The notes beneath the pieces are model-generated. The model did no database searches. It worked only from the letters and a program-made list of their open reading frames with translations, and was not told where the DNA came from. A stretch of DNA of 13,260 nt from the NCBI GenBank assembly GCA_021621525.1, contig JAJVUU010000049.1:1-13260 (forward strand), written 5' to 3'. This stretch comes from Caryophanales bacterium. Its GTDB lineage: Bacteria > Bacillota_I > Bacilli_A > RFN20 > CAG-288. The position numbers and the translations under genes were made by a program. Positions 1-6,096 of the stretch are shown in pieces; position 1 is the first letter of the stretch; each line of letters opens with the position of its first letter.

Positions 1-432
1 TATGAGGTCAGTCAAAAAGACATTGATAGTGGAATTGAATATGTCTTAAGTTTTAAGAAGACAAAAAATTCAAGCGATTACCCATATTTCGTCTATATGG
101 ATGTCGGACAGAGCGGTGGTGGACAGAAGGTAAATGTCATCGAGAATGTTGACTTCATCAAAGCAGATGGAACTGGCTATATCAAGACAACGGATACAGG
201 ATTCAAGTTTTCCAACGTTACATTTGAAATCAGTTTTACTCCTTCAATAAACAAAGATTATACCTATATTTTCTTTTTCAGAAGGAATTCCGATGATTCT
301 ACCGGTGTTTTGTTCTTTGTCAATCGGAGCGAGGAGTCCCAATTGCCAGGCTATATCACGAAAAAAGGCTCTGGAAACTATGGATATGCCACATCTTTGG
401 AGTGCAATGCCAAAGATTCTTTCATCCATTGA
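1..432 (+). CDS. C-terminal part of a putative surface or lectin-like protein
   Basis: The reading frame is open from base 1 to a TGA at 430-432, giving 143 residues with no start in view; the ATG at 97 is internal because the frame runs on upstream. I do not recognise a named family. The stretch around FIKADGTGYIKTTDTGFKFS, followed by alternating polar and aromatic beta-strand-like residues, resembles the opening strands of LamG/concanavalin A-like jelly-roll domains of surface or phage-tail proteins that carry a YIxTxGTxYIDTG-type motif. This is pattern similarity only. There is no transmembrane segment or LPxTG anchor in the visible part. The end looks abrupt for such a domain, and frame 3 stays open through the stop to a TAA at 504-506, so truncation by frameshift is possible. 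No clear terminator follows. Confidence 0.6.
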   Translation, partial: YEVSQKDIDSGIEYVLSFKKTKNSSDYPYFVYMDVGQSGGGQKVNVIENVDFIKADGTGYIKTTDTGFKFSNVTFEISFTPSINKDYTYIFFFRRNSDDSTGVLFFVNRSEESQLPGYITKKGSGNYGYATSLECNAKDSFIH

Positions 433-614
433 ATGATTTTGGAATATTTTTGAATCTTAGTCGTACTTTTTCCTTCCTGGATGACAATATATCTATGAGG
501 AGGTAAGTACGTTCTTTTGATGGGATGAGTAACGAATCATTCCTTGCGTGAAGAGAACTTAAGTAAAGATGGATGTCCAAAGCTAGGAATGAATCTAGGT
601 GAAAAGAAAGAAAA
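433..614. other. Intergenic stretch with an imperfect inverted repeat
   Basis: No gene is supported here. The stretch is AT-richer than the operon that follows. It contains an SD-like GAGGAGG at 497-503 that is not suitably placed before any start codon, which may be a decayed gene start. An imperfect 11-bp inverted repeat (534-544 with 585-595, one mismatch, 40-base loop, no T-tract after it) is present. I see no convincing terminator for the partial gene on the left. Confidence 0.5.
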
Positions 615-646
615 TTGACGAAGAGCATTGCTTCTTATGGTATAAT
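615..646 (+). promoter_or_regulatory. Extended -10 promoter for the long operon
   Basis: A perfect -10 TATAAT at 641-646 is preceded by TG at 638-639, making an extended -10 element. TTGACG at 615-620 is a near-consensus -35, but the 20-base spacer is long, which an extended -10 can offset. The predicted transcription start, about 7 bases after the -10, falls at about 652-654, on the ATG of the lipoprotein gene at 653, so the transcript would be leaderless or nearly so. No other promoter of this quality is seen until 11547. Confidence 0.7.
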
Positions 647-652
647 TTGCGT

Positions 653-1105
653 ATGAAAAAAACGCTCTTTTATCTTGTTCTTACCGCCATGCTTGTATCC
701 TGCAGCTCCCAAGTGGATGTTTCAGGGCAGCTTGAAGCGGATAAGAATACCCTTGTCAGCAAAGCGAAGGATTCATTTATAGACATCTCTTCCTATTTCC
801 ATACTTCCTATGTCATCGATACAGAGGGTGGATTGGCAAGTTTTGTCTTGGATGACGTAAAGAAGGAATATCATTCCGTAAGAGTGCTTCTGACTTTGGA
901 TGATACCTCTTTTTACTTTTTTGGCTATACCAAGGAAGCATATACCTTGGTACCTAAAGATGCCACTGCCAATCAAGAAAAGGGAATCTATAAGGGAATC
1001 AAGATCAATTTCACCATTCCTAAAGAAGACAAGGATGTCAAAGCGTATTTTCAGTCTGAAGAAGATAGTTTCTTCTTTATGACCGCCATATCGGAAAGGA
1101 TATAA
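653..1105 (+). CDS. Small lipoprotein of unknown function
   Basis: The protein has 150 residues. It starts with a classical lipoprotein signal peptide: MKK, a hydrophobic core LFYLVLTAMLV, then a lipobox LVSC with the lipidated cysteine at residue 17. It would be exported and anchored to the outer face of the cytoplasmic membrane. The mature part, about 134 residues, is polar with beta-strand-like alternation and no motif I recognise. A longer frame from a GTG at 599 was rejected because it puts 18 residues before the signal peptide and would include the promoter. There is no Shine-Dalgarno before the ATG, consistent with a leaderless message. The stop lies 6 bases before tex, so it is probably the first gene of the operon. 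Its function cannot be inferred from the neighbours. Confidence 0.8.
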   Translation: MKKTLFYLVLTAMLVSCSSQVDVSGQLEADKNTLVSKAKDSFIDISSYFHTSYVIDTEGGLASFVLDDVKKEYHSVRVLLTLDDTSFYFFGYTKEAYTLVPKDATANQEKGIYKGIKINFTIPKEDKDVKAYFQSEEDSFFFMTAISERI

Positions 1106-1111
1106 ATCAAC

Positions 1112-3256
1112 ATGGAAATCAATCAAGTCATCGCCAAGGAACTCAATCTGGATATCAAGGGCGTCGATGCTGCCATCGAGCTTCTGGATTCCGGAGACAG
1201 TGTTCCTTTCATCGCCAGATACAGAAAGGAAGTGACGGGAGGACTCACGGATGAGAATCTCCGTGACCTTGAAGAGAAGCTCATTGCCTATCGTAACCTT
1301 GAAGACAGGAAGAAGACCGTCTTCAAATCTCTTGATGATCAGAACATTCAGGATGAAGAACTTCGCAAGCAGATCTCCGAAGCCATGACCTTGGCCAAGG
1401 TCGAAGACCTTTATCGTCCCTATAAGCCAAAGAAACTCACAAGAGCCAGCAAGGCTATCGCTGCCGGACTCAAACCTTTGAGCGAATATCTGAAGACGGA
1501 TAAAACCGGAAACCTGGAAGAAGAAGCCAAGAAATATCTTTCCGAAAACTATCCGACGACTTCAAAGGCCATCCAAGGTGCCTTTGACATCATCGCAGAA
1601 GAAATCAGCGACAATCCCAACTATCGAACCTTCATCAAGGACCTGGCGTGGAAGAAGGGACTTCTCACTTCCACAAAGATCGAAGGCGTCGAAGACCTCA
1701 CCTATGATAACTATGCCAACTATTCAAGAAGAATCTCTGACTTGAAGTCCTATCAGACACTGGCTATCAACAGAGGTGTCAATAAGAAGGTCCTCACCAA
1801 GAAGTTCGTCCTCGATGACGAGACCATCCTGAATCATATCAAACTATTTGAGATCCCTTCCAAGACTCCTTACAGGGAGCAGTTTGAGGAGATGGTTCAG
1901 GATAGCTATGACAGACTTATCTTCCCATCCGTTTCAAACGACCTCTTCTCTGCCTTGATGGACAATGCCAGTGATGTCGCTATCGAGGAATTCAAGACGT
2001 CCTTGAAGGCAACCCTTCTTTATCCACCGCTCAAGAATAAGAGAATCCTAGGCTTTGATCCAGGTTTCACCCATGGATGCAAGCTTGCCTTCATCGATGA
2101 AAACGGCAAGGTGCTGGATACCTATGTCCTATCCGATCCTTTCCATAGCAGGATGAACCATGATAAATGCCTTCCTATCCTCCATCAGATGATCGTCAGA
2201 AACGGAACCTATCAGGTTGCCTTGGGAAACGGAACGGCCAGCAGGGAAAGCCAGAAACTTCTTGAAGAACTCAAGGAAAAATACTTTGACCTGAAAGACC
2301 TGCATGTTGCCGTCGTCAGCGAATCCGGAGCTTCCATCTGGTCAGCCACCAAGGATGCCCAGGAAGAATTCCCTCAGTTTGAACCAAACCTGAGAAGTGC
2401 GGTCTCCATCGCAAGAAGATTACAGGATCCTCTTGCCGAGCTCGTCAAGATTCCGACGACCTCCATCGGTGTCGGACAATACCAGAAGGACTTGGATGAG
2501 AAGAAGCTGGAACTTGCTCTTGGCGGTGTCGTCGAAGATGCTGTCAATGCCATCGGCGTCAACCTCAATACGGCAAGTGCTGCACTCTTATCCTATATCT
2601 CCGGCATCAGCAAGAAGATTGCTCTCAACATCGTCAAGTACCGTGAGGAAAATGGTGCCTTCAAGAGCAGGAAAGAACTCTTGAAGGTAAGCGGACTTGG
2701 ACCGAAGGCCTTTGAAAACTGCGCCGGCTTCCTTCGTATCCCCGATGGAAAGGAACCTCTTGACAATACGGCCGTCCATCCGGAATCCTATCCGATTGCC
2801 AAGGAGATTCTCAAGCGCTTTGCTTCCGAAGAGGATGCAAAGACCAAGGAGAATCTCAAGAAGCTATCCCAGGATGATTTGAAGGGTTTGAGTGAGACAC
2901 TCAATGTCGGACTTCCTACCCTTCTTGACATCGTCAAGGAACTCATCCAGCCAAGCCGTGATCCGAGAGAAGAGGCAAAGACGGCCAATCTCACGGAAGG
3001 TGTCACGGACATCAAGGACCTCAAGGTAGGTTCTATCATGGAAGGTACGATACGCAATGTCACGGGATTCGGTTTCTTCGTCGACATCGGCGTTGAAATC
3101 AACGGCCTTGTCTACCTCAACGAAATCACCAACCATAGGGTGGATGATCCACATGCCTATGGAAAGCCAGGCGACATCGTCAAAGTCAAGGTCATCGCCG
3201 TCGACCTTCAGAGAAACCGTATATCCTTATCCATGAAGAATATCAAACAGAACTAG
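1112..3256 (+). CDS. tex: Tex family S1 RNA-binding protein
   Basis: This 714-residue cytoplasmic protein matches the Tex family along its full length (usual size about 720-780). The N-terminal helical Tex region covers about residues 1-200 (FIARYRKEVTGGL, VEDLYRPYKPK). A YqgF/RNase H-like domain begins at about 312 with GFDPG at 314-318 and continues through GNGTASRESQ and SESGASIWSA. The strongly conserved block IARRLQDPLAELVKI, SIGVGQYQ and VNLNTASA follows. A helix-hairpin-helix region lies at about 488-547, and a C-terminal S1 RNA-binding domain at about 637-709 (GTIRNVTGFGFFVDIG). Tex binds nucleic acid and is linked to transcription, RNA handling and gene expression under stress; its exact job varies by species. 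AAAGGA at 1095-1100 is a weak, distant SD, and translation may depend partly on the gene in front. The stop overlaps the SD of the next gene. Confidence 0.96.
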   Translation: MEINQVIAKELNLDIKGVDAAIELLDSGDSVPFIARYRKEVTGGLTDENLRDLEEKLIAYRNLEDRKKTVFKSLDDQNIQDEELRKQISEAMTLAKVEDLYRPYKPKKLTRASKAIAAGLKPLSEYLKTDKTGNLEEEAKKYLSENYPTTSKAIQGAFDIIAEEISDNPNYRTFIKDLAWKKGLLTSTKIEGVEDLTYDNYANYSRRISDLKSYQTLAINRGVNKKVLTKKFVLDDETILNHIKLFEIPSKTPYREQFEEMVQDSYDRLIFPSVSNDLFSALMDNASDVAIEEFKTSLKATLLYPPLKNKRILGFDPGFTHGCKLAFIDENGKVLDTYVLSDPFHSRMNHDKCLPILHQMIVRNGTYQVALGNGTASRESQKLLEELKEKYFDLKDLHVAVVSESGASIWSATKDAQEEFPQFEPNLRSAVSIARRLQDPLAELVKIPTTSIGVGQYQKDLDEKKLELALGGVVEDAVNAIGVNLNTASAALLSYISGISKKIALNIVKYREENGAFKSRKELLKVSGLGPKAFENCAGFLRIPDGKEPLDNTAVHPESYPIAKEILKRFASEEDAKTKENLKKLSQDDLKGLSETLNVGLPTLLDIVKELIQPSRDPREEAKTANLTEGVTDIKDLKVGSIMEGTIRNVTGFGFFVDIGVEINGLVYLNEITNHRVDDPHAYGKPGDIVKVKVIAVDLQRNRISLSMKNIKQN

Positions 3257-3265
3257 GAGAACATC

Positions 3266-3607
3266 ATGAACTATTATTCCGTAAACAATTCCAACAAGGC
3301 AAGTCTCAATCTGGCCAGCTATGTCTTTGCCCAGATTGCCAAGGAGACGCTGGAAGAACTTGCCAAAGGGGACCTGAAGGATTCCATCTCCCTCAAGCTT
3401 GCCAAGAACAGGGACAATGTCAGCTGTGACATCGATCACAACCAGGTGAGGGTCGATGTCTCCTTCTCGGCTATCCGCAATTCCGATGTCCAGAACAGTG
3501 TCGAATGCATCCAGAAGGAAATCTATGAAGCCATCTATGATGCGACCGAAATCAGCACCGTCAAGGTCAATGTCGCCGTCGTCTCCTTTGTGGATTCCAA
3601 TCTATGA
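3266..3607 (+). CDS. Asp23/Gls24 (DUF322) family protein, YqhY-like
   Basis: The product has 113 residues and no signal peptide. Sequence features that fit the Asp23/Gls24 family are a helix rich in IAKETLEEL, the strands DNVSCDIDHNQVRVDVSF, a helix VECIQKEIYEAIYDATEI and a final strand KVNVAVVSFV. The position also fits: in Bacillota a short Asp23-family gene (yqhY in Bacillus) commonly sits just before nusB. Members are thought to act in cell-envelope homeostasis or to couple to lipid synthesis, but the molecular function is not settled. The start is supported by AGGAGA at 3255-3260, five bases before the ATG. The stop overlaps the next start in an ATGA arrangement, so the following membrane protein is probably translationally coupled to it. 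In some Gram-positives Asp23 proteins are tethered by a membrane partner (AmaP in staphylococci). Confidence 0.85.
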   Translation: MNYYSVNNSNKASLNLASYVFAQIAKETLEELAKGDLKDSISLKLAKNRDNVSCDIDHNQVRVDVSFSAIRNSDVQNSVECIQKEIYEAIYDATEISTVKVNVAVVSFVDSNL

Positions 3608-4161
3608 CATACACAGAGAAGGAATACGAAAAGGATAGGAAGCGCTATGGCTATCTAGCCTCCCTTCCGATCCTTGTTGCCATCGTGCATCTGCTATTTA
3701 CCATCTTCTTCATGAGCAGTGTCAGCTTCCATGAGGCTGACGGGGCATATGGAAATCTCTTCACCCTGGGTGAGCTCTTCTCCGTCAGTTCCTTTGCTGC
3801 CATCATTCTGGGAAAAGGAACAAGCTATGCTGCCGTCAAGGCTCTTCCAGCCTTATTAGGTGTAGGTATCGGACTCGTGGAAATCTTCCTATCCACCTTT
3901 GCCGTCAAAGGAAAGAAAATCTATTATAAGATTGCCTTCTTTGTCTATCTCTTTGATTTCCTGTTCTCCTTTGCTTCCATCATCCTTTCCTTTACACTGA
4001 AGAGCCAGATTGTCTTCCAGGTCTATGACATCATCCTGAATCTTGTCATACACATCATCTTCGTCCTGATGTTTGTCTATGGCATGTATGTCATCAGAAG
4101 GTTTGATGCCTATGAAGAAAAGAAGATTCAGGAACAGAATCAGATCCATATCGAGAGGTAA
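3604..4161 (+). CDS. Unknown four-helix membrane protein between asp23 and nusB
   Basis: This 185-residue protein is not a family I recognise. It has a charged N-terminal stretch (residues 4-14, EKEYEKDRKR), then probable membrane helices at about 18-38, 80-101, 109-132 and 137-164, with a weaker hydrophobic patch at 55-70. The C-terminal 20 residues are charged (RRFDAYEEKKI...). It looks like an integral cytoplasmic-membrane protein with both ends probably inside. It overlaps the asp23-family gene by 4 bases (ATGA) and ends 3 bases before nusB. In the usual Bacillota order nothing membrane-bound lies here. The tight coupling suggests, as inference only, that it could be a membrane partner for the Asp23-like protein; AmaP-like similarity is not evident in the sequence. 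Confidence 0.85.
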   Translation: MTYTEKEYEKDRKRYGYLASLPILVAIVHLLFTIFFMSSVSFHEADGAYGNLFTLGELFSVSSFAAIILGKGTSYAAVKALPALLGVGIGLVEIFLSTFAVKGKKIYYKIAFFVYLFDFLFSFASIILSFTLKSQIVFQVYDIILNLVIHIIFVLMFVYGMYVIRRFDAYEEKKIQEQNQIHIER

Positions 4162-4164
4162 TCC

Positions 4165-4605
4165 ATGAAAACATATTCGAGAAGCGTCGAACGCGAAAAA
4201 ACCATGCAGGCTTTCTATCAGGTCTTCCTGTTTCTGGAAGCCAAGGATGACTTTGATGCCACGGAAGTCATCAATGCCATCTATAACGTGAGTGACATCA
4301 ACGAAGTCCCCAAGTTCTCCAAAGCCATCTATGCCTTCGGCCTTGAACATATCGAAGAACTGGAAAAGGAGATTGAGAAGCATCTTGTCGGCTGGACCTT
4401 CAACAGGCTTGACGACGTCGCCAAGGCCATCCTCATCGCTGGATGTGCGGAAGGCCTCTATGTCCGCCTTGCTCCGAGGAAGGTCGTCATCAACGAGTGG
4501 GTCAACCTGGCCAAGAAGTATCTCAAGCTCAACGACCACAGGTTTGTCAATGCCGTGCTTGACAAGGTCATCACGGATTATGATTTCCAGGTGAAAAAGG
4601 ACTGA
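4165..4605 (+). CDS. nusB: Transcription antitermination factor NusB
   Basis: The 146-residue all-helical protein has the normal NusB length. The N-terminal RSVEREKTMQAFYQVF corresponds to the arginine-rich RNA-binding start of NusB (consensus RxxAREKALQALYQ). The C-terminal half carries the usual signature, DDVAKAILIAGCAEGLY, then VVINEWVNLAKKYL and RFVNAVLDKV. NusB with NusE (ribosomal protein S10) binds boxA RNA and assembles the antitermination complex that allows full transcription of ribosomal RNA operons. GAGAGG at 4153-4158, six bases before the ATG, supports the start. It is followed 3 bases later by xseA; folD, which separates the two in Bacillus, is absent. Confidence 0.95.
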   Translation: MKTYSRSVEREKTMQAFYQVFLFLEAKDDFDATEVINAIYNVSDINEVPKFSKAIYAFGLEHIEELEKEIEKHLVGWTFNRLDDVAKAILIAGCAEGLYVRLAPRKVVINEWVNLAKKYLKLNDHRFVNAVLDKVITDYDFQVKKD

Positions 4606-4608
4606 CAT

Positions 4609-5874
4609 ATGGCTTCCTTATCCGTCTCGGAACTCAGTGACATCCTCAAGGCATGCTTTGAGAATCCGGCTTTCCGTAGCCTCTCCGTCTATGGGGAGGT
4701 CTATTCCATCAAGATTGGAAAGTATACGTATATCGAAATCGGAGACCAGGGAAAGAAGCAGACGGATTCCCCGATTCTGCGCTGTGCCTTCTCTTCCTTC
4801 TACCAAAGGAGCGTCAGCTTTGAAGAAATCAAGGTCGGCGATGTCATCAGCATCACGGGATCCTTGTCCTATTATGCCCATGGAAGCTCTCTGACCTTCT
4901 GGGGAAGGGATGTCGAGATTCTAAAAAGCCAGGAAGGAAAGAACCTTCTCAAGAAAAAGAAGATTCTTGAAAAACTGGATAAGCTAGGCTACCTGGATGA
5001 AAAGAGGAAAAGAAAACTGCCCAGCTACTGTAAAAAGGTCGCCATATTGACGGCAGAGGACTCCGCTGCCTATCAGGATATTTTAAAGACCCTTCATGAC
5101 AGGTTTCCTGTCAATACCATCCTTTTCCCCTGTACGGTCCAGGGAGACGGGGCAGCCAAAAGCATCGTCTCTGCCTTGCAGAAGGCTCAGAAAGGTGACT
5201 TTGACTGCATCCTTCTTGGAAGAGGAGGAGGCTCGAAGACGGATTTGTCCTGTTTTGACGACGAGCTTCTTTCCTTGACCATCGCCGAGTCGAAGATTCC
5301 AGTCATCACCTGTATCGGCCATACCATCGATACGGCTATCGCTGACCGTGTCAGCGACCTGAAGGCTATCACACCGACGGAAGGTGCAAGTCTCATCAAC
5401 CCATCCCTGAGTGAGACTATCGAAAGAAGGGAAACCTTCTATAGCAAGCTTACGGAGAGGATGAGACATATTTTGGAAAACGAGAACTACACCCTTGACA
5501 TCTATCTTGAAAGGCTGGAATCCCTGTCGATGGATGCAAGGCTGAAAAAGAAGAAGACGGAGATAGAAGAATATAGAAGGAACCTGGATTCTCTCTTCAA
5601 AAAGCATATCACCTCTTCTGAGAACAGACTGAGTCTGGTTCTGAAAGATTATGATGCTTCCTTCATGAACCTTCTTCATAAGAAGGAAGTGTATCTGACC
5701 TATCTTTCTTCCTCTCTTGACGGATATGACCCGGAGAAGATATCCAGGAAAGGTTATGCCCTTGTCTATAAGGATGGAAGGAAAGTAACATCCAGCAAGG
5801 AACTTTGCCCGGATGACAAGGTTTTCATCACCTATCCGGATGGAAGAAAAGAAGCCCTCATCAAAGGAGAATGA
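4609..5874 (+). CDS. xseA: Exodeoxyribonuclease VII large subunit
   Basis: This 421-residue protein is close to the usual 400-460. An N-terminal OB-fold for single-stranded DNA covers about residues 1-100 (LSVYGEVYSIKIG, DVISITGSL). The catalytic domain follows: ILTAEDSAAYQDIL, TVQGDGAAKSIV, GRGGGSKTDL at 204-213 and IGHTIDTAIADRVSD at 236-250. The four residues reported as catalytic in the E. coli enzyme (Asp155, Arg205, His238, Asp241) have counterparts at D157, R205, H238 and D241. The usual GHExD motif reads GHTID, a mild divergence. A long charged helical region at about 265-375 fits the coiled-coil arm that binds XseB. With XseB it makes exonuclease VII, which trims single-stranded DNA in repair. 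AAAGGA sits just before the preceding stop; the gap to nusB is 3 bases. Confidence 0.96.
   Translation: MASLSVSELSDILKACFENPAFRSLSVYGEVYSIKIGKYTYIEIGDQGKKQTDSPILRCAFSSFYQRSVSFEEIKVGDVISITGSLSYYAHGSSLTFWGRDVEILKSQEGKNLLKKKKILEKLDKLGYLDEKRKRKLPSYCKKVAILTAEDSAAYQDILKTLHDRFPVNTILFPCTVQGDGAAKSIVSALQKAQKGDFDCILLGRGGGSKTDLSCFDDELLSLTIAESKIPVITCIGHTIDTAIADRVSDLKAITPTEGASLINPSLSETIERRETFYSKLTERMRHILENENYTLDIYLERLESLSMDARLKKKKTEIEEYRRNLDSLFKKHITSSENRLSLVLKDYDASFMNLLHKKEVYLTYLSSSLDGYDPEKISRKGYALVYKDGRKVTSSKELCPDDKVFITYPDGRKEALIKGE
5863..5869 (+). promoter_or_regulatory. Ribosome binding site that decides the xseB start
   Basis: AAAGGAG lies at 5863-5869. The first possible ATG (5871) is only one base downstream, too close for normal initiation, while the second ATG (5877) is seven bases away. 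The spacing therefore supports 5877 as the start of xseB. Confidence 0.65.
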
Positions 5875-5876
5875 AT

Positions 5877-6095
5877 ATGCCAACGAAGAAGACCAGTGAA
5901 AAGAAAATGGAAGATATGAGCTATGACGAGCTTGAAAAGGAAGCCAACTCCGTTTTGGAAAAGCTTAGTGACGACAGCCTCCCTCTTGATGAAGCTAGCA
6001 AGCTCTATCAGCAGGGAAAACAGCTTTATGCCGAGATGAAGGGACGTCTTGAGAAGCTTGAGAAGGAAGTCAGCGACAGCGTAGACAGGAAGTGA
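5877..6095 (+). CDS. xseB: Exodeoxyribonuclease VII small subunit
   Basis: The 72-residue, highly charged helical protein fits XseB (usual 60-85 residues): MSYDELEKEANSVLEKL, then LPLDEASKLYQQGKQL and a final charged helix KGRLEKLEKEVSD, matching the family pattern of FEEALxxLExIVxxLE followed by LEESLxLYEEG. Several XseB chains bind the coiled-coil arm of XseA and are needed for stable, active exonuclease VII. The start at 5877 is preferred over 5871, which overlaps xseA by ATGA, because of the SD spacing; the difference is two residues. It sits directly after xseA and one base before dxs. ispA, which lies between xseB and dxs in Bacillus, is missing. Confidence 0.9.
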   Translation: MPTKKTSEKKMEDMSYDELEKEANSVLEKLSDDSLPLDEASKLYQQGKQLYAEMKGRLEKLEKEVSDSVDRK

Positions 6096-6096
6096 C

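Noticed and set aside
534..595. Imperfect 11-bp inverted repeat as a terminator for the first gene
   Set aside because: One mismatch, 40-base loop and no T-tract after either arm.
422..628. 68-residue reverse-strand frame in the left intergenic region
   Set aside because: No SD or promoter, no recognisable motif, low-complexity composition; it covers the forward promoter region.
599..652. GTG-initiated extension of the lipoprotein by 18 residues
   Set aside because: It would precede a perfect lipoprotein signal peptide and span the -35/-10 elements, and GTG at 599 has no SD at a proper distance.
408..787. Shared AKDSFI peptide in the partial surface protein and the lipoprotein
   Set aside because: Six residues only, with different codons and no similarity on either side; most likely chance, not a duplication.
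3889..4608. 239-residue reverse-strand frame opposite the membrane protein and nusB
   Set aside because: It mirrors two well-supported forward genes and shows no domain; long reverse frames arise here from the C-ending codon bias of the forward genes.
5083..5883. 266-residue reverse-strand frame opposite xseA
   Set aside because: The forward frame has all ExoVII catalytic motifs; the reverse one has none and no start signals.
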